A stretch of 64,000 bases of DNA, taken from Paraflavitalea sp. CAU 1676 (GTDB lineage Bacteria; Bacteroidota; Bacteroidia; Chitinophagales; Chitinophagaceae). The notes under the pieces are model-generated. The model saw only the letters and a list, made by a program, of their open reading frames with translations, searched no databases and was not told where the DNA came from. Positions 26,531 to 34,680 of this stretch are shown here, piece after piece. Position 1 is the first letter of the stretch; the number at the start of each line of letters is the position of its first letter. The position numbers and the translations under genes are program-made. Location: positions 372,001 through 436,000 of the forward strand of contig NZ_JARHUJ010000009.1 of NCBI RefSeq assembly GCF_029223285.1, given 5' to 3'.

Positions 26531-27622
26531 TTACCCTTGAGTCATCGCGATAAACGCGATAACAACAAGGATCACTGCCAGGATCGTCAGCACCACCTTC
26601 GTGGTCGATACCGGCTTCTTACCATGTATCTTACCCGTTTGTCCGTTGACGAGAAAATGATACGACTTGCCCTTATACGCATACGTACAAAGCCATAGCG
26701 GCAATAAGATATGCTTGTACGTTTGGTTGGAGTAGGAGGTGCTTACCTCCAATCCCTTGTAGGTATCGATGCGGCACATACTGGCACAGGCCTCATAGAT
26801 CGAATCTTTCATGATGGCTTCTGCTTTGTCGTAGCCGTCATTCACCGCGATATCATATACATCAGCCTTCCAGCCCGATAGGTACTGTGCATCAAAGTTC
26901 ACTAGCTCTTCCAATTGATAAGGAAATACACTTTCATACTCATTTTGCGAAAGTTCGGTAGCGCCGCCGATCAGGATATCATCAAAGAAATGATCATGCG
27001 TACCGCTCCGGTATATCCACTCCGTGCGCTGCACCTGCCGGGTTTGCCGGTTGCCATTGCTATCCGTATAATGTTCCGTTTCATAATAATACCGGCCACC
27101 ATAACCACTCCAGGTACTATTCGTTTGTGCGTCATAGGTCCAAAAGGGAAGGTAAATGCCGTGCAGGGCATCGTGCCGTGCAATCTCTTTCAGGTCACCC
27201 GGCGCCCACCATCCCTTGCCGATCCAGGTCTTGAAAATATCCAGCGATTGCTGCTTATCGACCTTGAAGGGCACCATGCCCGAAGGTTGTATGATCCGCG
27301 TTTTATAGGCCACCGGGTTCACCGCTTCATAGTTACAGAAGCTGCACGTGAAAGTAGGCGTTTCGGAAGTAAATGCCGACTGCGAACCGCAGCGGGTGCA
27401 TTTGTAGACGAGCTGCTCGACAGTAACGGAAGCATCGCCGCCGGCGTTCAATTGCTGGCGCAGGTTGTTTTCCTTAATAAGGTCGGTGGACTTGTCGATG
27501 GCTACCTTGGTGCCGCAATGCTCACATACCAATTGCTGCGACTTCGGACTGAAATACAATTGCGAATTGCATCCCGGACAGGGAAATAATAACAGGGGCG
27601 ATGTAGCTGTAGTGGGTTCCAT
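26531..27622 (-). CDS. Zinc-ribbon membrane protein, YdjG/TFIIB-type
   Basis: A 363-residue protein with two CxxC...CxxC zinc ribbons: Cys15/18/33/36 and Cys75/78/93/96. A soluble middle part rich in aromatic residues (WTYDAQTNSTWSGYGGRYYY) and one C-terminal membrane helix (about 339-360) follow. This resembles B. subtilis YdjG, which works with the SPFH protein YdjI and the PspA-like YdjF in envelope maintenance. The SPFH gene lies 120 bp upstream on the same strand, so an operon is likely. No PspA gene is next to them. Confidence 0.85.
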   Translation of the reverse strand: MEPTTATSPLLLFPCPGCNSQLYFSPKSQQLVCEHCGTKVAIDKSTDLIKENNLRQQLNAGGDASVTVEQLVYKCTRCGSQSAFTSETPTFTCSFCNYEAVNPVAYKTRIIQPSGMVPFKVDKQQSLDIFKTWIGKGWWAPGDLKEIARHDALHGIYLPFWTYDAQTNSTWSGYGGRYYYETEHYTDSNGNRQTRQVQRTEWIYRSGTHDHFFDDILIGGATELSQNEYESVFPYQLEELVNFDAQYLSGWKADVYDIAVNDGYDKAEAIMKDSIYEACASMCRIDTYKGLEVSTSYSNQTYKHILLPLWLCTYAYKGKSYHFLVNGQTGKIHGKKPVSTTKVVLTILAVILVVIAFIAMTQG

Positions 27623-27645
27623 GAACTGTTTTCGTATCGTAGTAG

Positions 27646-27674
27646 ATCTGGCGGGGCCACCGGCCCCGCCAGAT
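27646..27674. other. Strong intercistronic hairpin without U-tract
   Basis: A perfect 13-bp stem (ATCTGGCGGGGCC, loop ACC, then the complement) lies between the SPFH and zinc-ribbon genes, 23 bp before the latter's ATG. No U-run follows on either strand. It is more likely an mRNA-stabilising or translation-limiting structure than a terminator. Confidence 0.6.
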
Positions 27675-27743
27675 TAAATCATTGGATCGCCGGCCACGGC
27701 TGCCGGTAGAATGTCATGTGGCGCGCGGCCGCTTGTCCTGACA

Positions 27744-28745
27744 TTATAATTTGCCGAGTATCTCTGCTTTCTTCTGGTTGAATTCATCTTCCGTCAAGAT
27801 GCCCTGGGCCTTTAATTCGCCCAGCTGCTTCAGCAGGTCAACCAGCTTTTGCTTTTCGTTGGGGTCGGTAACCGGCGTATTGTTCTGTGCAGCCGGCTGT
27901 TGTTGCTGTTGCAACAGGTTGGTGAGTATAACACCAGCTCCAATACCTGCCGTGCCAGCAGCTCCCGGATTGTTGGCCAGGTTTTCGATGGCGATACCGC
28001 CCTGCATCTGGTTAAACTGATTCAACTTATCGCTCAGCATATTCAACTGCGTCGTTTTGTCGAGCATCTTCTCCACTTCTTCGGGCAGGGTAACATTCTC
28101 GATATAGAACTGCCCCAGCTCGATGCCCCATATGTCGAACTCTTTCTGGAAAACCGGCTTCAGCTTCTCGCCGATCTCGGTGAAATTGGCGGCCAGGTCC
28201 AATACTGAAATACCAGCTTCTGCCAACCCTTCGGCCAACCTGCTGATGATCGTATTACGCAATTGCTCGCTCACCGATTCGATGCGCACCCAGGGATTGG
28301 TGCCCGCAAATTCCTTGATGAATTTCTTGGGGTCGATCACCCGCATGGTATAGGAACCAAAAGAACGCAGGCGCACCTGCTTGAACTCGGGGTCGCGCAC
28401 AATGATCGGGTTCGAAGTGCCCCATTTCAGGTTGGTGAACTGCTTGGTACTTACATAGAAAATGTCAACTTTAAAAGGAGAGTCGAACAGGTATTTCCAC
28501 GACTTGAGGGTCGTGGTGATGGGCATGTTCTTCGTGGTGAGCTCATGGCGGCCGGGTATATACACGTCGCCAAATTCACCTTCGTTCATCAGTACAGCCA
28601 CCTGCGATTCCCGCACGGTGAGCTGCGCGCCGTTCATGATCTTATTGCCCTTGTCGGGAAATTTATAGATCACCGTATCTGTGGTGTCATCCACCCAGTC
28701 GATGACCTCGATAAACTCATTTTTAATAAAGTCGAACAGTCCCAT
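27744..28745 (-). CDS. SPFH-domain protein with C-terminal SHOCT domain (YdjI-like)
   Basis: ATG 28745 (MGLFDFIKNEF) gives 333 residues; the 35 residues of the longer frame are not family-like. The SPFH/band-7 part (about 10-240) shows YKFPDKGNKIMNGAQLTVRESQVAVLMNEG and FGSYTMRVIDPKKFIKEF in pieces. A Gln/Asn-rich linker follows (about 255-295), with a C-terminal SHOCT helix pair (about 299-333; LKAQGILTEDEFNQKKAEIL). The family forms membrane-associated oligomers linked to PspA/YdjF stress responses. It is the upstream gene of the pair with the zinc-ribbon protein. Confidence 0.9.
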   Translation of the reverse strand: MGLFDFIKNEFIEVIDWVDDTTDTVIYKFPDKGNKIMNGAQLTVRESQVAVLMNEGEFGDVYIPGRHELTTKNMPITTTLKSWKYLFDSPFKVDIFYVSTKQFTNLKWGTSNPIIVRDPEFKQVRLRSFGSYTMRVIDPKKFIKEFAGTNPWVRIESVSEQLRNTIISRLAEGLAEAGISVLDLAANFTEIGEKLKPVFQKEFDIWGIELGQFYIENVTLPEEVEKMLDKTTQLNMLSDKLNQFNQMQGGIAIENLANNPGAAGTAGIGAGVILTNLLQQQQQPAAQNNTPVTDPNEKQKLVDLLKQLGELKAQGILTEDEFNQKKAEILGKL

Positions 28746-28966
28746 GGAAGAAGTTTTAATATTAGTTGCTAAAGAGTAGGGAAAGTTACACAAAAACAAG
28801 AAGCTCACGTAATTTATTGATTTGCAGTTGTGTGTAGTTTGCTGTGGCACATTGGTAAAATCCGGTTTGCCCGCGCAAAGGACAGGCTGAAGGCCAGGTT
28901 GCGGTGATTTGCCCGCCCAGGCACTATTGACCGGATTTTCATAAGGTTAAATTGGACAGATCGCAT

Positions 28967-28982
28967 ACTTGGTCTAATTTTC
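28967..28982 (+). promoter_or_regulatory. Promoter element copied before both tandem lipoprotein genes (first copy)
   Basis: ACTTGGTCTAATTTTC is identical to the sequence at 30682-30697. TAATTTTC at its end resembles the -7 box TAnnTTTG and lies 21 bp before the ATG at 29004, giving a very short leader. Identity over 16 bp at the same distance from both starts argues for function. Confidence 0.6.
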
Positions 28983-29003
28983 GCGTTAGATTACCAATTG
29001 AAT

Positions 29004-30548
29004 ATGAAAGCAACTTTCCGATGGGCTGTCCTGCTCCTTTTCGTAGGAGGCTGTAAAAAAGATGGCGAAGCACCAATTGTAGACCAGGCAGCTACTTTTA
29101 TTCTGCATCACCCCTTCAATAACACGAACGTTAAAAGTGGGGTAGAAGTTTTAGTGGATGCTTATATGAAGGATGGTAAGGTCGACGATTATTCACACCT
29201 CGATTATTATGTCATCAATAACCAAACCGATACGATCGCCAGGGGCAAGCTCGATAAAAAGGGGTTGATGATCACCCATGCGGCTAATTTGCCCAAAGGT
29301 CGCAACGATATCCACGCGGTTGCGATCGATAGCCGTTATCCGGATAAGATCTATAAGACCGAAACGGCGGCTGTCTACGTATGTGACCAGCCGGCGGTTA
29401 CCGTGTCGTACGAAAAAGACCGTAACTCCATCACGGTAAAATGGACCAAAGCCATGGTCGGCTCGTTCAAATCGTACGATGTGTATGTGACCCGCACCGA
29501 TACCATGAACTATAGTACTTATGTGCGTGGCAAAAAACTGGCGTCCATCACCGATGTTGATCAAACCACTTATCGCGACGCCACCGTCGATTTCTATTAC
29601 GAATATGCGTATGAAGTAGTGGTAGCATCCACCGATGGCTGCGGGAGTGGATCAAACCGTACGCCCATTGAGGCCGGTCTCAGCATTCCGGTGCCCGATC
29701 CCGACAATGGTAAACCGCTGTTTGCCCGCACCAATTTGAAGTGGTACAAACTGAAAGCTGGTACCGATAAAGACACCATCCTGGTGATCGACGCACATAC
29801 ACTGGCCACGGAAAGTAAAGTCGCTATCGATCACATAACCGGGGTCAACAATAGTTTATTGCAGGTAACCGGCAATGCGTTGCTGGTACTATCGGAACGC
29901 ACCCCCACCATTAAGATACAAAGCATGGACCTGGGCACGCTCGCGGTGCAGCCCCTGCTTCAATTTGATCATACAGGACCCGTTTCTACGAAAGCAGTGG
30001 CCGGTGATCGGGTGGTCGTTATACAACAGGATATTGCCTATGAATTGGAGCCAGCTACAGGCAATAAATATGCATTGCCGCAGGGACAGGCGTTGAATGC
30101 CTGGGCTATCGATCAAAATACTTACCTCGTGGCTTCGAAGCAACCCACCGATTCTTTTTATGTGTATCGAAGTAATGCAGCTGCAGCCCCAACCATTGTG
30201 GCCAAAGTAAAATACAACAACCAGCAGCAGGCGATATTCGAAGAGATGTTCACGGCTGCAGGGAAAACGATCCTCGGCGTGGGTTTGTACGATGCTTCGT
30301 TCAACGAGCTTCATGCATTTAGCGACCCCCTAACTGGCATCAGCAATGACGGATCGCTGTTAACCAACGTAAAAGGACAGATCATCCGCGCTGCTGATTT
30401 CTCGGTAGTGAGCAACAACGGCGATGTGCGTTTTGGTACTACTTATTTCTCGGCCGATAATAAATCGATCTACCCCGTTACAACGAAAAGTACCGTGGCC
30501 TATCCCAACAGGGCGCCCCGGTTTTATAGTTATCCATGGGAAAAATAA
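29004..30548 (+). CDS. Lipoprotein of unknown function, first of a tandem pair
   Basis: I start at ATG 29004 rather than the TTG two codons earlier, giving 514 residues. Lipobox FVGGC (Cys17) followed by KKDGEAP marks a lipoprotein. Residues 20-125 look like an Ig-like beta sandwich (DDYSHLDYYVINNQTDTIARGKL). About 130-225 resembles a fibronectin III-like domain (ITVKWTKAMVGSFKSYDVYV), and the remaining 280 residues have repeated blade-like strands suggesting a beta-propeller. The C terminus, YSYPWEK, matches the paralog's YPWMK. Surface binding or adhesion is plausible; no catalytic motif is seen. The paralog follows after 170 bp with its own promoter copy. Confidence 0.85.
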   Translation: MKATFRWAVLLLFVGGCKKDGEAPIVDQAATFILHHPFNNTNVKSGVEVLVDAYMKDGKVDDYSHLDYYVINNQTDTIARGKLDKKGLMITHAANLPKGRNDIHAVAIDSRYPDKIYKTETAAVYVCDQPAVTVSYEKDRNSITVKWTKAMVGSFKSYDVYVTRTDTMNYSTYVRGKKLASITDVDQTTYRDATVDFYYEYAYEVVVASTDGCGSGSNRTPIEAGLSIPVPDPDNGKPLFARTNLKWYKLKAGTDKDTILVIDAHTLATESKVAIDHITGVNNSLLQVTGNALLVLSERTPTIKIQSMDLGTLAVQPLLQFDHTGPVSTKAVAGDRVVVIQQDIAYELEPATGNKYALPQGQALNAWAIDQNTYLVASKQPTDSFYVYRSNAAAAPTIVAKVKYNNQQQAIFEEMFTAAGKTILGVGLYDASFNELHAFSDPLTGISNDGSLLTNVKGQIIRAADFSVVSNNGDVRFGTTYFSADNKSIYPVTTKSTVAYPNRAPRFYSYPWEK

Positions 30549-30681
30549 CAGTACACGGTATATCATAACCAGCCGGTATCTTATATCAAAATAAATCTTA
30601 CTGCAGAAGAGCAGCTTTAGGGTATACATCGAAGTTAAAAATATATCATATTTTAATGTACTGAAGTTGGCCGAAAGGTAG

Positions 30682-30697
30682 ACTTGGTCTAATTTTC
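30682..30697 (+). promoter_or_regulatory. Promoter element copied before both tandem lipoprotein genes (second copy)
   Basis: Identical 16 bp to 28967-28982; its -7-like box TAATTTTC ends 20 bp before the ATG at 30718. Confidence 0.6.
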
Positions 30698-30717
30698 TGC
30701 CTGAATTCTGCCTATTT

Positions 30718-32280
30718 ATGAAAGTAAGTTATATCTGCCTCGCACTGCTGGCATTAAGTTTGGGTTGTAAAAAGGGCGACGATCCTCCTGTCGTAGATCA
30801 GGGTGCAAAGTTTATCCTGCAACTTCCTCTCAACAATACGGCCATAAATAGTACGGGAGAAATCGAGGTAGACGCGCATATGGAGAACGGAAAGGTTGAT
30901 GATTACTCTCACCTCGATTACTATCTGATCAAAAGTTGGACCGATACGCTGGCAAAAGGTAAGCTCAATGAGAGAGGACAGATGAACATTAAGGTAGGTA
31001 AGCTGCCAAAGGGGGCCTTCGATATCTTTGTCATTGCAATCGATAGCAGGTATCCCGAAAAGGTTTTCAAGACAGAGATCCGTACCATTTATGTTTGTGA
31101 GCAGCAAAAACCTGTGATATCGTTCGACAAAGACGATGTTTCCATTACTGTCAAATGGACCAGGGCAATGCCTGCCTCTTTCAAAGCATACGAGTTGTAC
31201 GTAACCCGCACAGATACATTGAGCCCCCGCAGGTATGTGCGTGGCAAAAAAATAGCATCCAGCACCAATATAGATGAGCTATCTTTCAAAGACCTATCGG
31301 TGAATTACTATTACAAGTATGCCTATGAATTGATCGTCGTGTCGCAGGAAGATTGTGAAACTACTTCCGGTCGTTTTGAAATGGAGGCCGGATCCAGCAT
31401 CCGTGTACCAGGCACAGGTAATAACGGACCACTCTTCAGCCGCACGAAAATGAAATGGTACACTTTAAAAACAGGAATTGAAAAGGATACCATACACATC
31501 ACGGACGCTCAAACGCTCGAAACCGAAAAAGTACCTATAGCGCGCGCCAGCTTCTCCGAGAATAGCTTATTGCAGGTGACCGATGATGCGTTGGTATTCA
31601 AATTGACTTCAACACCTACGATCAAGATTTTTAAGATGGACCTCACCTCACACGCCATACAGCCATTCCATTCGTTTGATCAACCTGCCAACACCCGCGT
31701 ACTGGCAGTAGTGGGCGACAGGATCATTTATTCGTACCAAAAGCTGGCTTATGAGTTGAATGTAACAACAGGCACCACCTATACATTGCCGCAAAATGCG
31801 CAATATGGGGATTACTCGGGCTGGGCGATCGACCAAAATACTTATATGATCGCAGCCCCCTTAACCCCCGATTCAATGTATGTGTACCGCACCAATGCAG
31901 GCAGCGCACCATCCATACTGTTCAAAGACAAGTATAGCAACAATGGGGGATTGTCGGATAATGTGAAACTTTTGGCAGCCGGAGGTAAAGTTGCGTTTGG
32001 TAAATATTTGTTCGATGCATCTTTCAATATAGTTGGTACGCTTGCCGGGTCGGACAATTACTTCACCGGGCTTAGCAATGATGGCTTATATGTCTCCAAC
32101 AATAAGAACCAGATCATGAAGTCGGCCGACCTGAGTGTGGCGGCAACACACAGCGATGCGTATACCGGCAGCACCTATTTTTCTGCGGACAATAAAACCA
32201 TCTACCTGATTACATACGGGTCACTGAATTTGCAGTATAATCCACCGCCCCGTATGTTCCGCTATCCCTGGATGAAATAA
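30718..32280 (+). CDS. Lipoprotein of unknown function, second of a tandem pair
   Basis: A 520-residue paralog of 29004-30548 with the same order of parts: lipobox SLGC (Cys17), Ig-like domain with KVDDYSHLDYYLIKSWTDTLA, FnIII-like domain with ITVKWTRAMPASFKAYELYVTRTDT, then a propeller-like C-terminal half ending RYPWMK. Several stretches are near identical to the first copy while the C-terminal half has diverged. This suggests a tandem duplication followed by separation of binding surfaces. A strong terminator follows. Function unknown. Confidence 0.85.
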   Translation: MKVSYICLALLALSLGCKKGDDPPVVDQGAKFILQLPLNNTAINSTGEIEVDAHMENGKVDDYSHLDYYLIKSWTDTLAKGKLNERGQMNIKVGKLPKGAFDIFVIAIDSRYPEKVFKTEIRTIYVCEQQKPVISFDKDDVSITVKWTRAMPASFKAYELYVTRTDTLSPRRYVRGKKIASSTNIDELSFKDLSVNYYYKYAYELIVVSQEDCETTSGRFEMEAGSSIRVPGTGNNGPLFSRTKMKWYTLKTGIEKDTIHITDAQTLETEKVPIARASFSENSLLQVTDDALVFKLTSTPTIKIFKMDLTSHAIQPFHSFDQPANTRVLAVVGDRIIYSYQKLAYELNVTTGTTYTLPQNAQYGDYSGWAIDQNTYMIAAPLTPDSMYVYRTNAGSAPSILFKDKYSNNGGLSDNVKLLAAGGKVAFGKYLFDASFNIVGTLAGSDNYFTGLSNDGLYVSNNKNQIMKSADLSVAATHSDAYTGSTYFSADNKTIYLITYGSLNLQYNPPPRMFRYPWMK

Positions 32281-32299
32281 GCCAATCGAAGGATATTGA

Positions 32300-32335
32300 A
32301 GCAGGGTATCGCCAGCGCGATACCCTGCTTTTTTT
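32300..32335 (+). terminator. Strong rho-independent terminator after the lipoprotein pair
   Basis: A perfect 13-bp stem (AGCAGGGTATCGC at 32300-32312 and its complement at 32317-32329) with a 4-nt loop and a run of seven T at its end. Confidence 0.93.
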
Positions 32336-32641
32336 CATTAATAATGAGATCGGGATATAGTTGGCATAAATCCCTGATGTTCTACCGTGAAAGTAGTAAG
32401 CCGTATCGTAAACACATTAGGATCAATGCGTCAAACAGGGTAGGCCGTTTAGTATAATAAATGAGGTAAAATACCCTGATATCTTAAACAGAACGACCCA
32501 AAGTTCCGTTCAACGGGGAGGGATCGGTTTTTTTTACGGGGGACGAACACCGCCTAATTACGGTATTTTCAAATATTAATTGCACTAATCTGAAAGCGAA
32601 CCCCCCGATTGTAGTAATTTCATTGCATAACGCTTATCCCT
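32336..32641. other. Gene-free stretch before the small ORF
   Basis: About 300 bp with no coding frame I accept. It contains a small odd-centred inverted repeat (CCGTT-C-AACGG, 32506-32516) followed by a T-run at 32529-32536 preceding GGGGGA. The end (about 32605-32625, TAGTAATTTCATTG) may hold the promoter of the small gene at 32642. Nothing else stands out. Confidence 0.4.
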
Positions 32642-32878
32642 ATGAGTTTAATCACGAGCAACGAAGTAAAGAGTTTCCTGGAGACTGCAACCATTCAAAC
32701 TACTTCCCGCATGAAAGCCATCGCCGAAGCGAGAAGTGCCCACACAGACTTCAATAGTTTGTACAAATATGTAAGTTCCCAGTATAACGATAATATTCCT
32801 CCCGATGTGTTACAAATACTGCAGGAGGAAGCCCGGTATTTTGCCGCAAAGTACTTGTCCAATATCAATGGAAAATAG
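32642..32878 (+). CDS. Small hypothetical helical protein
   Basis: A 78-residue soluble protein, predicted by eye to be mostly alpha-helical (VKSFLETATIQTTSRMKAIAEA, then VLQILQEEARYFAAKYLSNI, in pieces). It has no signal peptide, cysteines or recognised motif. It is flanked by its own upstream gap and a downstream hairpin with T-run, so it looks like a genuine single-gene unit. Function unknown. Confidence 0.65.
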   Translation: MSLITSNEVKSFLETATIQTTSRMKAIAEARSAHTDFNSLYKYVSSQYNDNIPPDVLQILQEEARYFAAKYLSNINGK

Positions 32879-32923
32879 TTACACCGTTTCGGGTAAACTG
32901 TTCCAAAGATCCTAAGATAGATT

Positions 32924-32977
32924 CATACCTGTAATAAGCTGGTCAATCTTGCCGGTTTACTACAGGTATGCTTTTTT
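32924..32977 (+). terminator. Terminator of the small gene, overlapping the hydrolase 3' end
   Basis: CATACCTGTA (32924-32933) pairs with TACAGGTATG (32961-32970), followed by CTTTTTT. The loop is 27 nt, long for a terminator. The T-run runs into the stop codon of the convergent serine hydrolase gene at 32976. Confidence 0.6.
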
Positions 32978-34454
32978 ATTGGGCCTCTCCCTTTACCAAC
33001 GTTTTCAATTCCGCCGAAGCCTGCTCCACCAGGATAGGGTCGTTGCCCGTAGTGCCGATCTCTTTTGCTTTGGTGAAGAACTGCCGGGCAACTTGTGGTT
33101 GCTGTTGCTTTACAGCATTGAGTCCGCTGTTGAACCACATGTATCCCGCCTGCGGAAATTTGCTCCGGCCTACTGCGAGCAGATCTGCCGCACCTGCATA
33201 GTCTTTATCGAGGTCGAGCAGGAAATAGGTCATGGAGAACAGGTAGTCGTTGGGCGTTACATTGATGCGCGCAAAGAAACTGTCGGGTTGATTGATCAGG
33301 ACATCCTTACCCTGTTTGCGCATGCCTTCAATGATCCTGATGGTGGAGTTGTGCCGTGGATAAATGATTGGTTCGCCATACAAGACACGGAACAGGTTTT
33401 GAGAAATGGTATAGCTGCTGGCATATTGGTTGGAAGCCATCACCACGATCATTTTGGAGTGTGGGTCAAAAAAAGCATCCACCGAAAAGCCTTTACCGCC
33501 ACCATTGTGACCATAAATGAGGTGGAAGTTGGCAAACTTGCCGGTAAGCACCGATAAGCCATAGCGGTAATTATTTTTTGTACTATCTACTGTATGGTTG
33601 GCGGTGGACTGCATGGACTGTGCGCTGCTGTCGAGGTACGTGTTCTTCAAGTAGGCTTTTACAAACTTGTAGAGATCAACTGGCCCCATGATCCAGCCGC
33701 CTGCTCCTTCACCCGGGCGAGGTTGACTGATCAGCATTTCCTCATCTATCACAAAACGACCTGCACCAACCTGGTAATAAGGAACGGCGGCATGGGTGAT
33801 ATTCGCATAATCGCCGTTGGTGATGCCTGCCGGCGCGAGTATGTATTTATTGATGGACTGCCCGAAAGGCATACCGTCGCAGCGGGCAATGATATCACCA
33901 AGCAAGGTATATCCGATATTGCTGTAAGAGAATCTTTCGCCCGGCTCCTTGAACACCAGCGGCACTTCTTCCATCATTTTTTTTACCTGGGCGGGCGTGT
34001 AGTTCTTCTTGAAATCATAGTCCGGATGATCCCAGGCGCTCGCCAGTCCCGAGGTATGCGTAAGCAGGTGATGTATGTTGATCCGCTCCAGGTTGGGCAA
34101 AGTCCATTGAGGTAGCAACGACTTTACAGGCTGGCTAAGGTTGATCTTCCCTTCGTTTACCAATTGCATGATCCTGGTAGCCGTGAACATCTTTCCGGTC
34201 GATGCGGTGTGAAAGAGCGTTTGGTTGGTAAACGGCGTTTGGTTGTTGCGGTTGCTGAAGCCAATTGACCGCTGATAAAGGATCGTATCAGTGTTGCCCA
34301 CGAGCACCATGGCGTTCCAGTTCAGCCGGTCATAGGCATTCATCACCGAATCGAACCTCGTAGTAAGTTTATCCTGCGCCAGGCCAGTCTGTAGCACCAG
34401 CAGAAAGCCGATAACTGATAAAGTGTTGCTGAGTAGCTGGATCGGGTATTTCAT
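32976..34454 (-). CDS. Serine hydrolase of the class C beta-lactamase family
   Basis: A 492-residue exported protein (signal peptide about 1-26, LQTGLAQ). The beta-lactamase/esterase domain (about 30-375) has the nucleophile motif STGK (Ser85, Lys88), the YSN triad at 177-179 and an HNGGGKG near 339-345 in place of the third KTG/HxG box. A C-terminal region of about 100 residues has helical TPR-like repeats (YLLDLDKDYAGAADLLAVGRSKFPQAGYMWFNSGLNAV in pieces). Such proteins cleave esters or D-amino peptides in the periplasm; true beta-lactamase activity cannot be inferred. It diverges from the HTCS gene. Confidence 0.92.
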   Translation of the reverse strand: MKYPIQLLSNTLSVIGFLLVLQTGLAQDKLTTRFDSVMNAYDRLNWNAMVLVGNTDTILYQRSIGFSNRNNQTPFTNQTLFHTASTGKMFTATRIMQLVNEGKINLSQPVKSLLPQWTLPNLERINIHHLLTHTSGLASAWDHPDYDFKKNYTPAQVKKMMEEVPLVFKEPGERFSYSNIGYTLLGDIIARCDGMPFGQSINKYILAPAGITNGDYANITHAAVPYYQVGAGRFVIDEEMLISQPRPGEGAGGWIMGPVDLYKFVKAYLKNTYLDSSAQSMQSTANHTVDSTKNNYRYGLSVLTGKFANFHLIYGHNGGGKGFSVDAFFDPHSKMIVVMASNQYASSYTISQNLFRVLYGEPIIYPRHNSTIRIIEGMRKQGKDVLINQPDSFFARINVTPNDYLFSMTYFLLDLDKDYAGAADLLAVGRSKFPQAGYMWFNSGLNAVKQQQPQVARQFFTKAKEIGTTGNDPILVEQASAELKTLVKGEAQ

Positions 34455-34680
34455 GATGCATTGCTTGGGGGAATAATACCAATGCTACTATATATTCGGC
34501 TTGTACCAAGCAATAAGCCGGGTGAAGTGTCGAAAATAGCGTCCCATTGGTCGGTGCATCATTCCGGCAGGCCAATATTGCATTGCCGACCCATCCAAAA
34601 AATGTAATTTGAACACGGAATTTCTGTATGCCGGCATGCGTTTTATTACTATTGTTGCAAGGGCCCTTATACACGACTCA

